Assembly: GCA_944389565.1 (NCBI GenBank)
Contig: CALXMV010000011.1
Span: forward strand, 1-64,000
Reading direction: 5' to 3'
Origin: an uncultured Kiritimatiellota bacterium
Lineage (GTDB): Bacteria; Verrucomicrobiota; Kiritimatiellia; RFP12; DVOR01
DNA: 64,000 nt
Within the stretch, counting starts at the first letter, position 1. Each line of letters begins with the position of its first letter. Below the pieces are notes generated by a model. The model did no database searches, had not been told where the DNA came from, and saw only the letters and a list, made by a program, of their open reading frames with translations. The position numbers and the translations under genes are program-made. Positions 15,312 to 22,912 of the stretch are shown piece after piece.

Positions 15312-16302
15312 GTTTCTGCTCCACGTTTTGGTAATGGTTCACGACCTGCTCGTCCAAGACCGCCGCGGCGTCCATGCCCGAGCTGCGCATTTTGTAGGTG
15401 GCGGCGGCCGTCTCCACCACGTTGACGAAGTCGCGCCCGGCGGCCACCGGGATGACGAGCCGCTGCACCTGGACGCCCAGGATCTCGCAGGTCTTCACGT
15501 CGGACCCCACGCGGTCCACGTCGTCCTCCGTGCTCAGGCGGCGCAGCGAGACGATCAGGTCGAGGCGGTTCTCGGGGCGGACCGCCGCGATGCCGAAGAG
15601 CGTGGGGATGTGCAGGAGCCCCAGGCCGCGGATCTCCATGAACCCGCGCAGATGGTCCGGCGCCGCGCCCCACAGGCTCCCGTGCGCGTCCAGCGAGAGC
15701 AACGCCACGTCGTCCGCCACCAGGGCGCACCCGTGGCGCACGAGCCCCAGCGCGGTCTCGCTCTTGCCGATCCCCGGGGGGCCTTCGAGCAGGACGCCCA
15801 CGCCGCGCACGTCCACCAGCGTCCCGTGCATGGAGGCGCGCGGCGAGGTGAGCTCATGCAGGATCAGCGCCCCCGCGCGGAAGACCTCATAGGACTTCTG
15901 GCGCGTGGCCAGCACGGGCACGCCCATCCGGTCGGCGGTCGCCAGGAGGTCGCCGTCGAGCGGTTCCCGGTCGGCGGCGCACAGGATGATGCAGGGCACG
16001 TCGCGCCGGAGCAGCTCCTCCCAGCGCGCATGGCGGCACTCCGAGCCGAGCGTGCGCAGGTAGGCCAGCTCCGACCGGCCGAAGAGCTGCATCTGCCGCC
16101 AGGCGAAATACTCGTAGAAGCCCGTGAGCGCCAGCCCAGGCCGGTGCAGCACGGGCTCCAGGATCACGCGCCCCAGGCCCAGGCGCCCCGCCAGCAGCTC
16201 GAGCCCCAAAGGCTCGAAGGCCGCGCGCAGGAACCGCCCCACCGTGAGCGGGCCCACGGGGAGGGAATTGACGGTCAGCGTGCGCGGCGCGTCCAACGGC
16301 AT
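15304..16302 (-). CDS. hprK: HPr kinase/phosphorylase
   Basis: A 332-residue bifunctional enzyme that phosphorylates HPr on serine with ATP or pyrophosphate and removes it by phosphorolysis. Residues ~1-130 are the N-terminal HprK domain. The catalytic part has His160 (MHGTLVDV), Walker A GPPGIGKS at 174-181, Asp197-Asp198 (LVADDVALL), and the HprK signature MEIRGLGLLHIPTLFG at 222-237. The C-terminus overlaps ptsH. Known in Firmicutes and in many Gram-negative groups, including PVC and proteobacteria, often beside lpt genes and pts genes as here. Confidence 0.95.
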   Translation of the reverse strand: MPLDAPRTLTVNSLPVGPLTVGRFLRAAFEPLGLELLAGRLGLGRVILEPVLHRPGLALTGFYEYFAWRQMQLFGRSELAYLRTLGSECRHARWEELLRRDVPCIILCAADREPLDGDLLATADRMGVPVLATRQKSYEVFRAGALILHELTSPRASMHGTLVDVRGVGVLLEGPPGIGKSETALGLVRHGCALVADDVALLSLDAHGSLWGAAPDHLRGFMEIRGLGLLHIPTLFGIAAVRPENRLDLIVSLRRLSTEDDVDRVGSDVKTCEILGVQVQRLVIPVAAGRDFVNVVETAAATYKMRSSGMDAAAVLDEQVVNHYQNVEQKHE

Positions 16303-16327
16303 GGCGGGGCCTGGGCTCAGGGTGCGG

Positions 16328-16657
16328 TCACTTCGCGGCCTCGGCGGCCTGGGCGGCCTTGCGGGCCGGCTCCACGTAGGCCTTGGCGCGTTTCTTGCGG
16401 ATCTGGGTCTCGACCTTGGCGGCGGCCATGTCCACGGCCGCGCGCATGGAGGTGTCGGTGCTGGCGGTGCCGACGAACATCTCGTCCTTGCGCTGGGCGA
16501 TGACCTCGGCCGCGCACAGCTTGTTCTGGAAGTCCATCACCACGCGCACGGACTCGACCATCGGGAAGGCCTCCTCGATCTTCTCGCCGCGCTGCTGGGC
16601 GTACTTCCGAAACTCCTCGGAGATGTTTTTGTGACGGGCATTGACTTCGACTGCCAT
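16328..16657 (-). CDS. hpf: Ribosome hibernation-promoting factor, short form
   Basis: A 109-residue HPF/RaiA (YfiA) protein that binds the 30S decoding region and dimerises or inactivates ribosomes in slow growth (known for the family). Sequence: VNARHKNISEEFRKYAQQ, KIEEAFPMVESVRVVMDFQ, and VGTASTDTSMRAAVDMAAAKVETQI, the usual beta-alpha-beta-beta-beta-alpha order. The ATG at 16657 is preferred because it has AGGCAGG upstream and gives the standard start (AVEVNAR); 17 further codons are open. The tail is Lys/Ala-rich and lacks the long C-terminal domain. Neighbouring hprK and lptB match the lptB-hpf-hprK order found in many Gram-negative bacteria. Confidence 0.92.
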   Translation of the reverse strand: MAVEVNARHKNISEEFRKYAQQRGEKIEEAFPMVESVRVVMDFQNKLCAAEVIAQRKDEMFVGTASTDTSMRAAVDMAAAKVETQIRKKRAKAYVEPARKAAQAAEAAK

Positions 16658-16704
16658 GATGCACCTGCCTTTCGTTGGGTGTTTGCGTTGCTCGGTCCGC
16701 GAAC

Positions 16705-17457
16705 TCACATTCGGAAGTTCTCGCCGAGGTAGGAATGTCTGGCCTCCGGGTTCTCGATCAGCTCCCGGCTCGTGCCCTCGCAGAGCACGCGGCCCTCAAA
16801 GACGATGTACGCGCGGTCCACGATGTCGAGCGTCTCGCGCACGTTGTGGTCGGTGATGATGACGCCCAGCCCCTGCGCCTTCAGGCCGCGCACGATGTTC
16901 TGGATGTCGTCGACCGCCAAGGGGTCGACCCCCGCGAAGGGTTCGTCGAGCATCAGGATCGCCGGCCTGCGCACCAAGGCCCGGGCGATCTCCAGCTTGC
17001 GCCGCTCGCCGCCCGAGAGCGTGTAGGCCGGCTGGCGCGCCACCTTGGTGAGGCCGAGCGATTCGAGCAGTTCCTCCAGGCGCGCCCGCATCTCCGCGCG
17101 CGTCAGCCCCATCGTCTCCAGGATGGCCAGCACGTTGTCGGCCACGCTCAGCTTGCGGAAGACGCTCGGCTCCTGCGCCAGATAGCCCAGGCCGGCGCGC
17201 GCGCGTTTGTAGACCGGCAGACGCGTGATGTCCTGCCCTTGGAAACGCACGCATCCGCCGTCGGGCCGCACCAGGCCGACCACCATGTAGAAGGTCGTCG
17301 TCTTCCCGGCGCCGTTCGGCCCCAGGAGCCCCACGCACTCCCCGCAACGCGCGTTGATGGAGATGCCGTTCACCACCGTCCGCGCGCCATAGGTCTTCAC
17401 CAGGCCCGTGGCCTCCAGATTCGGGGGGCTTTTGCCGTTCGCCGTCGCGTCCGTCAT
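16705..17457 (-). CDS. lptB: LPS export ABC transporter ATP-binding protein
   Basis: A 250-residue ATPase of the LptBFG exporter that drives LPS from the inner membrane to the LptA bridge. Walker A GPNGAGKTT at residues 46-54, Q-loop YLAQEPSVFRKLSV, signature LSGGERRKLEIARAL, Walker B ILMLDEPFAGVDPL, and H-loop IITDHNVRETL are all present; the sequence closely follows LptB rather than generic ATPases (YLAQEPSVFRKL, DEPFAGVDP). It overlaps the lptA stop (ATGA-type, 4 bases). lptF, lptG, lptD are not in the window. Confidence 0.96.
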   Translation of the reverse strand: MTDATANGKSPPNLEATGLVKTYGARTVVNGISINARCGECVGLLGPNGAGKTTTFYMVVGLVRPDGGCVRFQGQDITRLPVYKRARAGLGYLAQEPSVFRKLSVADNVLAILETMGLTRAEMRARLEELLESLGLTKVARQPAYTLSGGERRKLEIARALVRRPAILMLDEPFAGVDPLAVDDIQNIVRGLKAQGLGVIITDHNVRETLDIVDRAYIVFEGRVLCEGTSRELIENPEARHSYLGENFRM

Positions 17458-18002
17458 TTCATCATGTCCTTCAGGCCGTCGGTCGAGCCGGCGGGCAGGG
17501 TCAGGGTCGGCCGCGGGTAGACCTCCATCCGCTGGTCGTCCGTCCAGATCGTGATCTTGTCGCCCGCCACGCTGCTCTGCTTGCCGTCGGCGGCGAGGTT
17601 CGTGAGCTTCGCGTTCCCCACCATCACCAACTTCCCGTCGGCCTTGGTGTAGACCGCGCGGTCGCAGACGGCCCGCCGGTTCTCGTTCGAGACGGCCACG
17701 CGCCCCATCACCACCAGCTGGCTCAGCGAGTTCGTGCCGTCCAGGAAGACGAAGAGTCGGTCCGCCGTCAGCCGGAAGCGCGCGTCGTCCACCACCACGT
17801 CGTCGGTCATCACCACCACCGCCTCTTTGTAGTTGTACTCCATCGAGGTCGCGGTGATCTTGGTGTCGCGCAGCGTCACCGATTCCGCCGCGGGCTTCGC
17901 CGGGCGCTCCAACGCCTCCCGCGCCGCCGCCATCCCGTCGTCGTCCGCCGCCGCGGCAAAGGCCGCCGCAAACACCGTCATCGCAAGCAACATCGTCTTC
18001 AT
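17454..18002 (-). CDS. lptA: LPS transport periplasmic protein LptA-like (OstA domain)
   Basis: A 182-residue periplasmic protein with a signal peptide (residues 1-18, ending AFAAAA). The mature part is the repeating beta-strand OstA/LptA jellyroll: ITATSMEYNYKEAVVVMTDDVVVDDARFRLTADRLFVFL, then VVMGRVAVSNENRRAVCDRAVYT, then KLVMVGNAKLTN and GDKITIWTDDQRMEVYPRPTLTL. It would carry LPS across the periplasm between LptC and LptD. Position directly upstream of lptB and downstream of an LptC-like gene supports the call. Confidence 0.88.
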   Translation of the reverse strand: MKTMLLAMTVFAAAFAAAADDDGMAAAREALERPAKPAAESVTLRDTKITATSMEYNYKEAVVVMTDDVVVDDARFRLTADRLFVFLDGTNSLSQLVVMGRVAVSNENRRAVCDRAVYTKADGKLVMVGNAKLTNLAADGKQSSVAGDKITIWTDDQRMEVYPRPTLTLPAGSTDGLKDMMK

Positions 18003-18012
18003 GGCCGACTCC

Positions 18013-18567
18013 TCAAAACATCCCTCGCTCCGTCAGGCGCGCCCCCGCCAGGCGGCGCGTCTCGACCGTCGCCCGCCGGAGCACCTTCACGTACTGCGCG
18101 TCCAGATCCGCCAAGGCCCCCACCCCGGCGAGCCTGTCCCCGCCGCGCGTGGCCCGCACCCGCCCCTTGGCCACCGCGAGCATCGACGCGCGATCCATCG
18201 CCGCCTCCTCGGCCTCCAACGCGGCCTCCTGCGACCCATCCTCGCGCAACGTCACCACCCGCACGCCACGCCCGCGCAGCCACGCCATGTCCGGCGACAC
18301 CCAGGCCTCCTCGGCATGGAGCACCACGCGCGCCCGGCCGTCCGGGAAACTCTTCAGGGGCAGACGCAGGTTCCGCGCCGGCGCGCCCAGCTCCTCCGGC
18401 GGCGTGCGCAGGCTCTTGATGAGCGGCGCGTAACGCGCCGTCGCCCCCGGCGCCGCGTAACGCGCCACGGCCTCCGGCGAGACCGCCGCCTCCCACGCCT
18501 CGGGCGCCGCCCCGGCGTGCGCGCACGCGGCCAACGCCGCGGCCAGAACCAGGAGCCGCTCCCTCAC
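18013..18567 (-). CDS. lptC: LptC-like LPS export protein
   Basis: A 184-residue protein with an N-terminal hydrophobic segment (VLAAALAACAHAG, cleavable or anchoring; an alternative lipobox at AAC) and a beta-rich body (VVLHAEEAWVSPDMAWLRGRGVRVVTLREDGSQ, EAEEAAMDRASMLAVAKGRVRA) with the alternating strands of the LptC/LptA fold. Sequence similarity alone is weak; the call rests on size, fold-like pattern and position between kdsA and lptA. The GTG start overlaps the kdsA stop (GTGA), as elsewhere in this genome. A competing frame (17999-18583) on the same strand is Gly/Arg-rich and rejected. Confidence 0.7.
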   Translation of the reverse strand: MRERLLVLAAALAACAHAGAAPEAWEAAVSPEAVARYAAPGATARYAPLIKSLRTPPEELGAPARNLRLPLKSFPDGRARVVLHAEEAWVSPDMAWLRGRGVRVVTLREDGSQEAALEAEEAAMDRASMLAVAKGRVRATRGGDRLAGVGALADLDAQYVKVLRRATVETRRLAGARLTERGMF

Positions 18568-19391
18568 GAACGCACCACCTCATGGATTCTCAGCAGCTTC
18601 GCCAGCAGATCCCCGAGCGCGCTGAAGGCGATCGCGTTCGCCGCGTCGGAGAGCGCCTCGGGCGGGTTGAAATGGGTTTCCATGAAGACGCCGTCCACAC
18701 CCGTGGCCACCGCCGCGCGCGCCAAGGCCGGCGCCCAACGCCCATCGCCGCCGCTCCCCGAGCCCAACCCGCCGGGACGCTGCACGCTGTGCGTCGCGTC
18801 GAAGACCACGGGATAGCCCAGCTCGCGCATCACCAGGAGCGAGCGCATATCCGCCACCAGGTTGTGATAGCCGAAGCTCGCCCCCCGCTCGGTGAGGACG
18901 ATGCGGTTGTTCCCCTCGCTTTCCACCTTGCGCACCACGTTCACCATGTCCTCCGGCGCGAGGAACTGGCCTTTCTTGATATTCACCACCCGGCCCGTCT
19001 TCGCCGCCGCCACCACCAGATCCGTCTGCCGGCAGAGGAAGGCGGGGATCTGTAGCACGTCGCACACCTCCGCCACGGGGGCGCACTGCCACGGCTCGTG
19101 CACGTCCGTCACGATCGGCACGCCGAAACGCCGCCTCACCTCGGCCAGGATTTCCAGCCCCTTCTCCAACCCCGGCCCGCGATACGCCGAGAGGCTCGTG
19201 CGGTTCGCCTTGTCGAACGACGCCTTGAAGATGTACGGGATCCCCAGGCGCCCCGTCAGCCCCACCAAGGCCTCCGCCAACGCCAGGCACGGCTCACGCC
19301 CCTCGATGACGCACGGCCCCGCCATCAGCGTCAGCCCACCGTCCCCGAACGCCACGCGCTCATTCACCTTCACAATCGTGCAATCGGCCAT
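18564..19391 (-). CDS. kdsA: 3-deoxy-8-phosphooctulonate (KDO-8-P) synthase
   Basis: A 275-residue TIM-barrel enzyme that condenses PEP and arabinose 5-phosphate to KDO-8-phosphate for LPS inner core. Landmarks: LMAGPCVIEG, YIFKASFDKANRTS, TDVHEPWQCAPVAEV, QIPAFLCRQTDL, VNIKKGQFLAPEDM, LTERGASFGYHNLVADMRSL, FDATHSVQRPGG and GVFMETHFNPPEALSDAAN. The Asn in KANRTS and the Cys at GPCVIEG decide metal use; Cys26 is present, as in metal-dependent KDO-8-P synthases. The RBS GGAAGGAAT lies just before the ATG. It is the first gene of the 11-gene LPS/PTS run. Confidence 0.95.
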   Translation of the reverse strand: MADCTIVKVNERVAFGDGGLTLMAGPCVIEGREPCLALAEALVGLTGRLGIPYIFKASFDKANRTSLSAYRGPGLEKGLEILAEVRRRFGVPIVTDVHEPWQCAPVAEVCDVLQIPAFLCRQTDLVVAAAKTGRVVNIKKGQFLAPEDMVNVVRKVESEGNNRIVLTERGASFGYHNLVADMRSLLVMRELGYPVVFDATHSVQRPGGLGSGSGGDGRWAPALARAAVATGVDGVFMETHFNPPEALSDAANAIAFSALGDLLAKLLRIHEVVRS

Positions 19392-19416
19392 AACATTCCT
19401 TCCGCGTTACGGGCAC

Positions 19417-19446
19417 AGTCTACCAAATCCCCACGCAAAATGCCAG
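19417..19446 (-). promoter_or_regulatory. Predicted sigma-70 promoter for kdsA run
   Basis: On the minus strand a -35-like CTGGCA (19446-19441) and a -10 TAGACT (19422-19417) are separated by 18 bases. The transcription start would be near 19410, about 20 bases before the kdsA ATG. Four of six bases match in the -35. The rest of the divergent region up to 19600 shows GC-rich sequence with no gene. Confidence 0.4.
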
Positions 19447-19601
19447 AGCCGTTTCTGAGGAATTTCGGCGGCCGCGTGCGCGCGCTCGGCCGGCCTTTGC
19501 CCAAAGCCCTCCCGGCCTTCGTGCCGCCCCTCCGAGGGTTCGCCCGCGGCGCCCCGGGCGGGACGGGTCGGGAATCCGTGGCGGGAAACGCAAAATAACG
19601 C

Positions 19602-19630
19602 TTGCGCCGCCCCCGGGGGGATGGTATCTT
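19602..19630 (+). promoter_or_regulatory. Predicted sigma-70 promoter for the PEP-CTERM gene
   Basis: A -35-like TTGCGC (19602-19607) and a -10 TATCTT (19625-19630) are separated by exactly 17 bases. A start near 19637 would give a ~235-base untranslated leader that contains the hairpins described next. Matches are moderate, so the call is tentative. Confidence 0.45.
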
Positions 19631-19747
19631 ATCCGCAGGTTTGGGAACCAACCCAATCCGTTGCGAAATCGCAAAACACGACGTTTACCGAAACTTCGGA
19701 ACTTTCGCCTACACGTCCGTTATGCGGTGTAAGTGCATGCGCGCTTA

Positions 19748-19858
19748 CCCCCTTCCGGCGTTTTGTAGGCAGGCTTCCGAAGGCCTCGGTAAGAAACACC
19801 GGAAGGGGGTTCTTCTTTCCGCCCAGCCACTTCCGGTGCCTTCGAACGAGGGCGGGAG
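19748..19858 (+). promoter_or_regulatory. Structured leader with competing hairpins before the PEP-CTERM gene
   Basis: Three pairings can be drawn by eye. (1) CCCCCTTCCGG at 19748-19758 pairs with CCGGAAGGGGG at 19799-19809 (11 bp, plus four more pairs GTTT/AAAC past one mismatch) and is followed by the T-rich TTCTTCTTT at 19810-19818, like a terminator. (2) CACCGGAAG at 19797-19805 can instead pair with CTTCCGGTG at 19830-19838 (9 bp), so 1 and 2 exclude each other. (3) TTTCCGCCC at 19816-19824 pairs with GGGCGGGAG at 19850-19858, covering part of the Shine-Dalgarno GGGAGGAG. No known riboswitch consensus was recognised. Attenuation or translational control is an inference. Confidence 0.55.
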
Positions 19859-19872
19859 GAGAAACGACACCC

Positions 19873-20583
19873 ATGAGCAAACCCATTCTCGCGGCCTTCC
19901 TCGCCGCGCTGACCCTCGGCACCGCCCAAGCACTGACGGCCGACTGGAAGGGCACGGTCCCCGCAAGCGGCGGTACGGGGGCTTCCCAGACCGTCGGCTT
20001 CCATCAAGGCGGCACCGTCTCCCCCGGCACCGTCGTGGCCATCTTCACGACGGGCACGGCCTTCGGCTCGGCCGGATCCGGCGCCACGGCGCACATCCTC
20101 GAGTTCTCGGACCTCAGCCCAAACGGTAACGTAGACCCCGCCGGCGCCATCGGCGTCCGCCTCAACGGGCAGGCCGGCACCTTCTCCGTGGACAGCGCCA
20201 GTATCGACAACAAGACGGCGTCCCTCGAAGCGGGCACCACGCACAGCCTGGCCGTGACGTACGACTACCAAAACGGCGCGGTCGTGATGGACGTCTACCT
20301 GGACGGCAAGAAGTTCAACGAAGATCCGATCAAGTGGACGCGCGACGAAGGGACCCTCGCCTCCTCGCTCACAATCGAGTTCTTCGATTGGAGCGCGTAC
20401 GACGGCGACGGGCTCTTCGCCCTGGAGGAGATCTCCGGGTACGACTCGGTGCTGACCGGCGATGAGATCGCCCTCCTCGACAAGGTCGGCACCACGGACT
20501 GGGCCAACGTCCCCGAGCCGACGGCGCTGGCGTTGCTGGCGCTGGGGGTGGCGGGCATGGCGCTCCGCCGCCGCGCGGCGTGA
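19873..20583 (+). CDS. PEP-CTERM sorting-domain protein with LamG-like domain
   Basis: A 236-residue exported protein. Residues 1-20 are a signal peptide (LAAFLAALTLGTAQA). Residues ~22-205 are beta-rich with LamG/concanavalin-like features (FSVDSASIDNKTASLEAGTTHSLAVTYDY, MDVYLDGKKF, ALEEISGYDSVLTGDEIALLD). The last 24 residues are a PEP-CTERM tail: VPEPTALALLALGVAGMALRRRAA, i.e. Pro-Glu-Pro, a hydrophobic helix and basic end, which an exosortase would process. No exosortase is in the window. RBS GGGAGGAG lies ~11-13 bases before the ATG; the frame is open 84 codons further upstream but those lie in the structured leader. It stands alone between divergent and convergent operons. Confidence 0.88.
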   Translation: MSKPILAAFLAALTLGTAQALTADWKGTVPASGGTGASQTVGFHQGGTVSPGTVVAIFTTGTAFGSAGSGATAHILEFSDLSPNGNVDPAGAIGVRLNGQAGTFSVDSASIDNKTASLEAGTTHSLAVTYDYQNGAVVMDVYLDGKKFNEDPIKWTRDEGTLASSLTIEFFDWSAYDGDGLFALEEISGYDSVLTGDEIALLDKVGTTDWANVPEPTALALLALGVAGMALRRRAA

Positions 20584-20604
20584 GCGGACGGCCTCACCGA
20601 AAGC

Positions 20605-20639
20605 AGGCGCCCCGCCGATCGGCGGGGCGCCTCTTTTTT
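20605..20639 (+). terminator. Rho-independent terminator after the PEP-CTERM gene
   Basis: A perfect 12-bp stem (20605-20616 with 20621-20632, arms AGGCGCCCCGCC and GGCGGGGCGCCT) with a GATC loop is followed by C and six T (20634-20639). It is about 22 bases after the stop and faces the end of folB. Confidence 0.93.
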
Positions 20640-20661
20640 GCCCAAGCGCAGGGGGCGGGCG

Positions 20662-21039
20662 TCACGCGCGGGTGCGGGAGAGCCGGACGCCGGCGACGAC
20701 GCCGGGGAGGGCGTGCGGCTTGCGGAGGGTGACGGTGACGGCGGCGATGCGCGGGTCGGTGGCGAAGGCGGCGTCGATGGCCAATTGGGCGGCGCGCTCG
20801 ACCATGCGGCAGCGGGCCGAGATGAGGGCGCGGCGGATGGCCTCGGCGACGGCCACGTAGTCCACGGTGTCCCCCAGGGCGTCGGTCGACGCGGCGGCGG
20901 CGAGGTCGCACCGCAGGGTCAGGTCGAGGAAGAGTTCCTGCGGGAAGGTGCGCTCGTGCGGCAGGTCACCGACGATGCACTCCACGCGGAGGCCTTCGAG
21001 GAGGATGGCGTCGTCAGGGATGGGGGGCGGGGTCGTCAT
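20662..21039 (-). CDS. folB: Dihydroneopterin aldolase
   Basis: A 125-residue FolB-family enzyme cleaving 7,8-dihydroneopterin to 6-hydroxymethyl-dihydropterin in folate synthesis. Pattern: LLEGLRVECIVGDLPHER, FLDLTLRCDL, DTVDYVAVAEAIRRAL (catalytic tyrosine region), RMVERAAQLAIDAAF (pterin glutamate region), VTVTLRKPHALPG (catalytic lysine region). Length fits. It overlaps the end of the prepilin peptidase by 26 bases in another frame and is the last gene of the seven-gene run beginning at pncC. Related epimerase or FolX activity cannot be excluded. Confidence 0.88.
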   Translation of the reverse strand: MTTPPPIPDDAILLEGLRVECIVGDLPHERTFPQELFLDLTLRCDLAAAASTDALGDTVDYVAVAEAIRRALISARCRMVERAAQLAIDAAFATDPRIAAVTVTLRKPHALPGVVAGVRLSRTRA

Positions 21040-22072
21040 CGATGGGCTCCAGTTCGGTTTCCGCGGCTTCCTCCTCGCGGACGGCCTGACGGATGCGGCG
21101 GATGCGCCAGCAGAGCCAGACCAGCGACAGGGCGAGGACGGGGATGAGGATGCCGAGGACGACCCCTCGGTGCACGACGGCGAAGGCCTGCGCGCGGAGC
21201 AGCCCGTAAGGGATCCAGCGCCCCCAGAGCAGCCAGAGGAGCGCGGCGGCGCCGAGCGCGGGGCCGAAGGGGATGGCGATCGGGGCGTCGTCGGGCGCGG
21301 CGCGGCGGCATTTGGCGGCGATCATCGCGCCCAGCCCCATGATCAGGCCGAGGAAGGCCGCGAGCATGAGGATGTAGAGCACGCCGACCCACCCGAAGAG
21401 CGCGCCGAAGAGCATGAGCCACTTCACGTCGCCGAAGCCGAAGGCGTCCTGCAAAAAGATCTTCTCGCCGAGCCAGGCGATGGCGAAGCCGATACCGAAA
21501 CCCGCGGCGGCGCCGACCAGGGAGGCCAGGAGGCCGTGGTGCCACGTCGTGGCGCCGTGGAGCAGGGGGAAGGCCGCGCTCACGGCGAGGGCCAGCGGGG
21601 TGCCGAGCAGGGAGATGCGGTCGAGGAGGATGCGGTGGTCCAGGTCGATCATCACGTTGACCACCGTGGAGGCGGCGAAGAGCCAGAAGACGGGGATGAG
21701 CTCGGGCTGGGGCAGGCGGTTGAGGCCGAGGAGCCCGGGGTTCCCCCACGACAGGAAGACGAGGAGGAAGAGGAGCGCGGTGAGCGCCTCGACGATCGGG
21801 TAGCGGACGGAGATGGGGCTGCCGCAGTTGGCGCATCTGCCGCGCAGGATGACCCAGGAGAGGATGGGGATGTTCAGGTACCACGGGATCGTCTTGCCGC
21901 ACCCGAAGCAATGCGAGCGCGGGCGGCTGACCGACTGCCCCAGGGGGATCCGGCAGATGCAGACGTTGAGGAAGCTCCCGATGACGGCGCCCAGGCAGAC
22001 GACGAAGGCGATGGCGACGCGGGCGAGGTGGGTGAGCTGCTCCTCGGGCATGGCGATGAGCCACTCATTCAT
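21014..22072 (-). CDS. pilD: Type IV prepilin peptidase / N-methyltransferase (A24)
   Basis: A 352-residue polytopic membrane aspartyl protease. The N-terminal part has GSFLNVCICRIP and a zinc-type cysteine cluster (SHCFGCGK and GRCANCGSPISVRYP, two CxxC pairs). The catalytic aspartates are in MIDLDHRILLDR and GFGDVKWLM (GxGD motif). About eight hydrophobic segments are present; a C-terminal extension of ~60 residues is charged (EEEAAETELEPIDDD) and unusual. It would cleave and methylate the pseudopilins (10.6-11.8 kb) and Flp-like pilins (2.9-3.8 kb). Start overlaps aroE by eight bases. Confidence 0.93.
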   Translation of the reverse strand: MNEWLIAMPEEQLTHLARVAIAFVVCLGAVIGSFLNVCICRIPLGQSVSRPRSHCFGCGKTIPWYLNIPILSWVILRGRCANCGSPISVRYPIVEALTALLFLLVFLSWGNPGLLGLNRLPQPELIPVFWLFAASTVVNVMIDLDHRILLDRISLLGTPLALAVSAAFPLLHGATTWHHGLLASLVGAAAGFGIGFAIAWLGEKIFLQDAFGFGDVKWLMLFGALFGWVGVLYILMLAAFLGLIMGLGAMIAAKCRRAAPDDAPIAIPFGPALGAAALLWLLWGRWIPYGLLRAQAFAVVHRGVVLGILIPVLALSLVWLCWRIRRIRQAVREEEAAETELEPIDDDPAPHP

Positions 22073-22898
22073 GGTCGGCGAGCCCTTCCTCGACGGCGCG
22101 GAGCATGGCGGCGCGGTCGGCCTCGACGCCCGTCCAGAAGGCGAAGGAGAGCGCGCCCTGCTCCACGAGCATCCGCACGCCGTTGGCCGCGCGCACGCCG
22201 GCCTTGGCGGCCTCGCGCATGGTGGGGGTGATGGGGTCGCCGGGGGGGATGACGATGTCGTAGAGCGCCTGCCCGGGGGCGAACTCGCCGGCGCGGACGG
22301 CCGGCTCGGGGAAGACCGCCAGGCCGCTGGGGGAGCATTGCGCCACCAGGTCGGCCTCGCGGATCCGCCCGCGCGGGAAGACCTCCGCCCCCAGGCCGGC
22401 GGCGCGGATCTCCCCGGCCAGGGCCTCCGCGCGGGCGGCGTCGATGTCGATCAGCCCCACCTGCGCCACGCCGGCGTGGGCCAGGGTGATGGCGACGGCG
22501 CGCCCAGCGCCCCCGCAGCCGACCACCACGGCCACCTTGCCCATGGGCTCGAAGCCGAGCGTCGCCTTGGCGGCGGCGAGGAAGCCGGGGCCGTCGGTGT
22601 TGTGGCCGGAGAACGTGCCGTCGGGCTCGAAGCGGACGGTGTTGACGGCGCCGAGGCGCTCGGCCTCGGGCGTCAGGGCGTCCATCATCGGCACGGCCAG
22701 CTGCTTGTGGGGGATGGTGAGGTTGGCCCCGCGGAAGCCCTCGGCGGCGAGGGCGTCCAACGCGTCGCGCAGCGTCTCGGGCGGGACGTCCAGGCGCACG
22801 TACTCGCCGTCGAAGCCGATGCTGCGGAAGCTGGCGGTGTGCATGACGGGCGAGAAGCTGTGGTTGATGGGGTGCCCGAGGACGGCGAAGCGTTGCAT
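22065..22898 (-). CDS. aroE: Shikimate dehydrogenase
   Basis: A 277-residue NADP-dependent enzyme reducing 3-dehydroshikimate in aromatic amino acid synthesis. FAVLGHPINHSFSPVMH is the shikimate-binding N-terminus (Ser-x-Ser replaced by HSFSP); Lys65 in NLTIPHK and Asp102 in HNTDGPGF are the catalytic pair; VVGCGGAGRAVAITLA is the NADP loop; the C-terminus has GVRMLVEQGALSF. Two starts are possible: ATG at 22898 with AAAGG upstream, giving the family N-terminus, and GTG at 22916, which adds six residues and overlaps the ilvN stop (GTGA). The ATG is preferred. Confidence 0.93.
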   Translation of the reverse strand: MQRFAVLGHPINHSFSPVMHTASFRSIGFDGEYVRLDVPPETLRDALDALAAEGFRGANLTIPHKQLAVPMMDALTPEAERLGAVNTVRFEPDGTFSGHNTDGPGFLAAAKATLGFEPMGKVAVVVGCGGAGRAVAITLAHAGVAQVGLIDIDAARAEALAGEIRAAGLGAEVFPRGRIREADLVAQCSPSGLAVFPEPAVRAGEFAPGQALYDIVIPPGDPITPTMREAAKAGVRAANGVRMLVEQGALSFAFWTGVEADRAAMLRAVEEGLADHE

Positions 22899-22912
22899 GG
22901 CGGGGCCTTTCG

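Noticed and set aside
17999-18583. Alternative minus-strand frame at the LptC-like gene
   Set aside because: It is Gly/Arg-rich without a signal sequence; the overlapping GTG frame (18013-18567) has a hydrophobic N-terminus, beta-strand pattern and typical GTGA junction.
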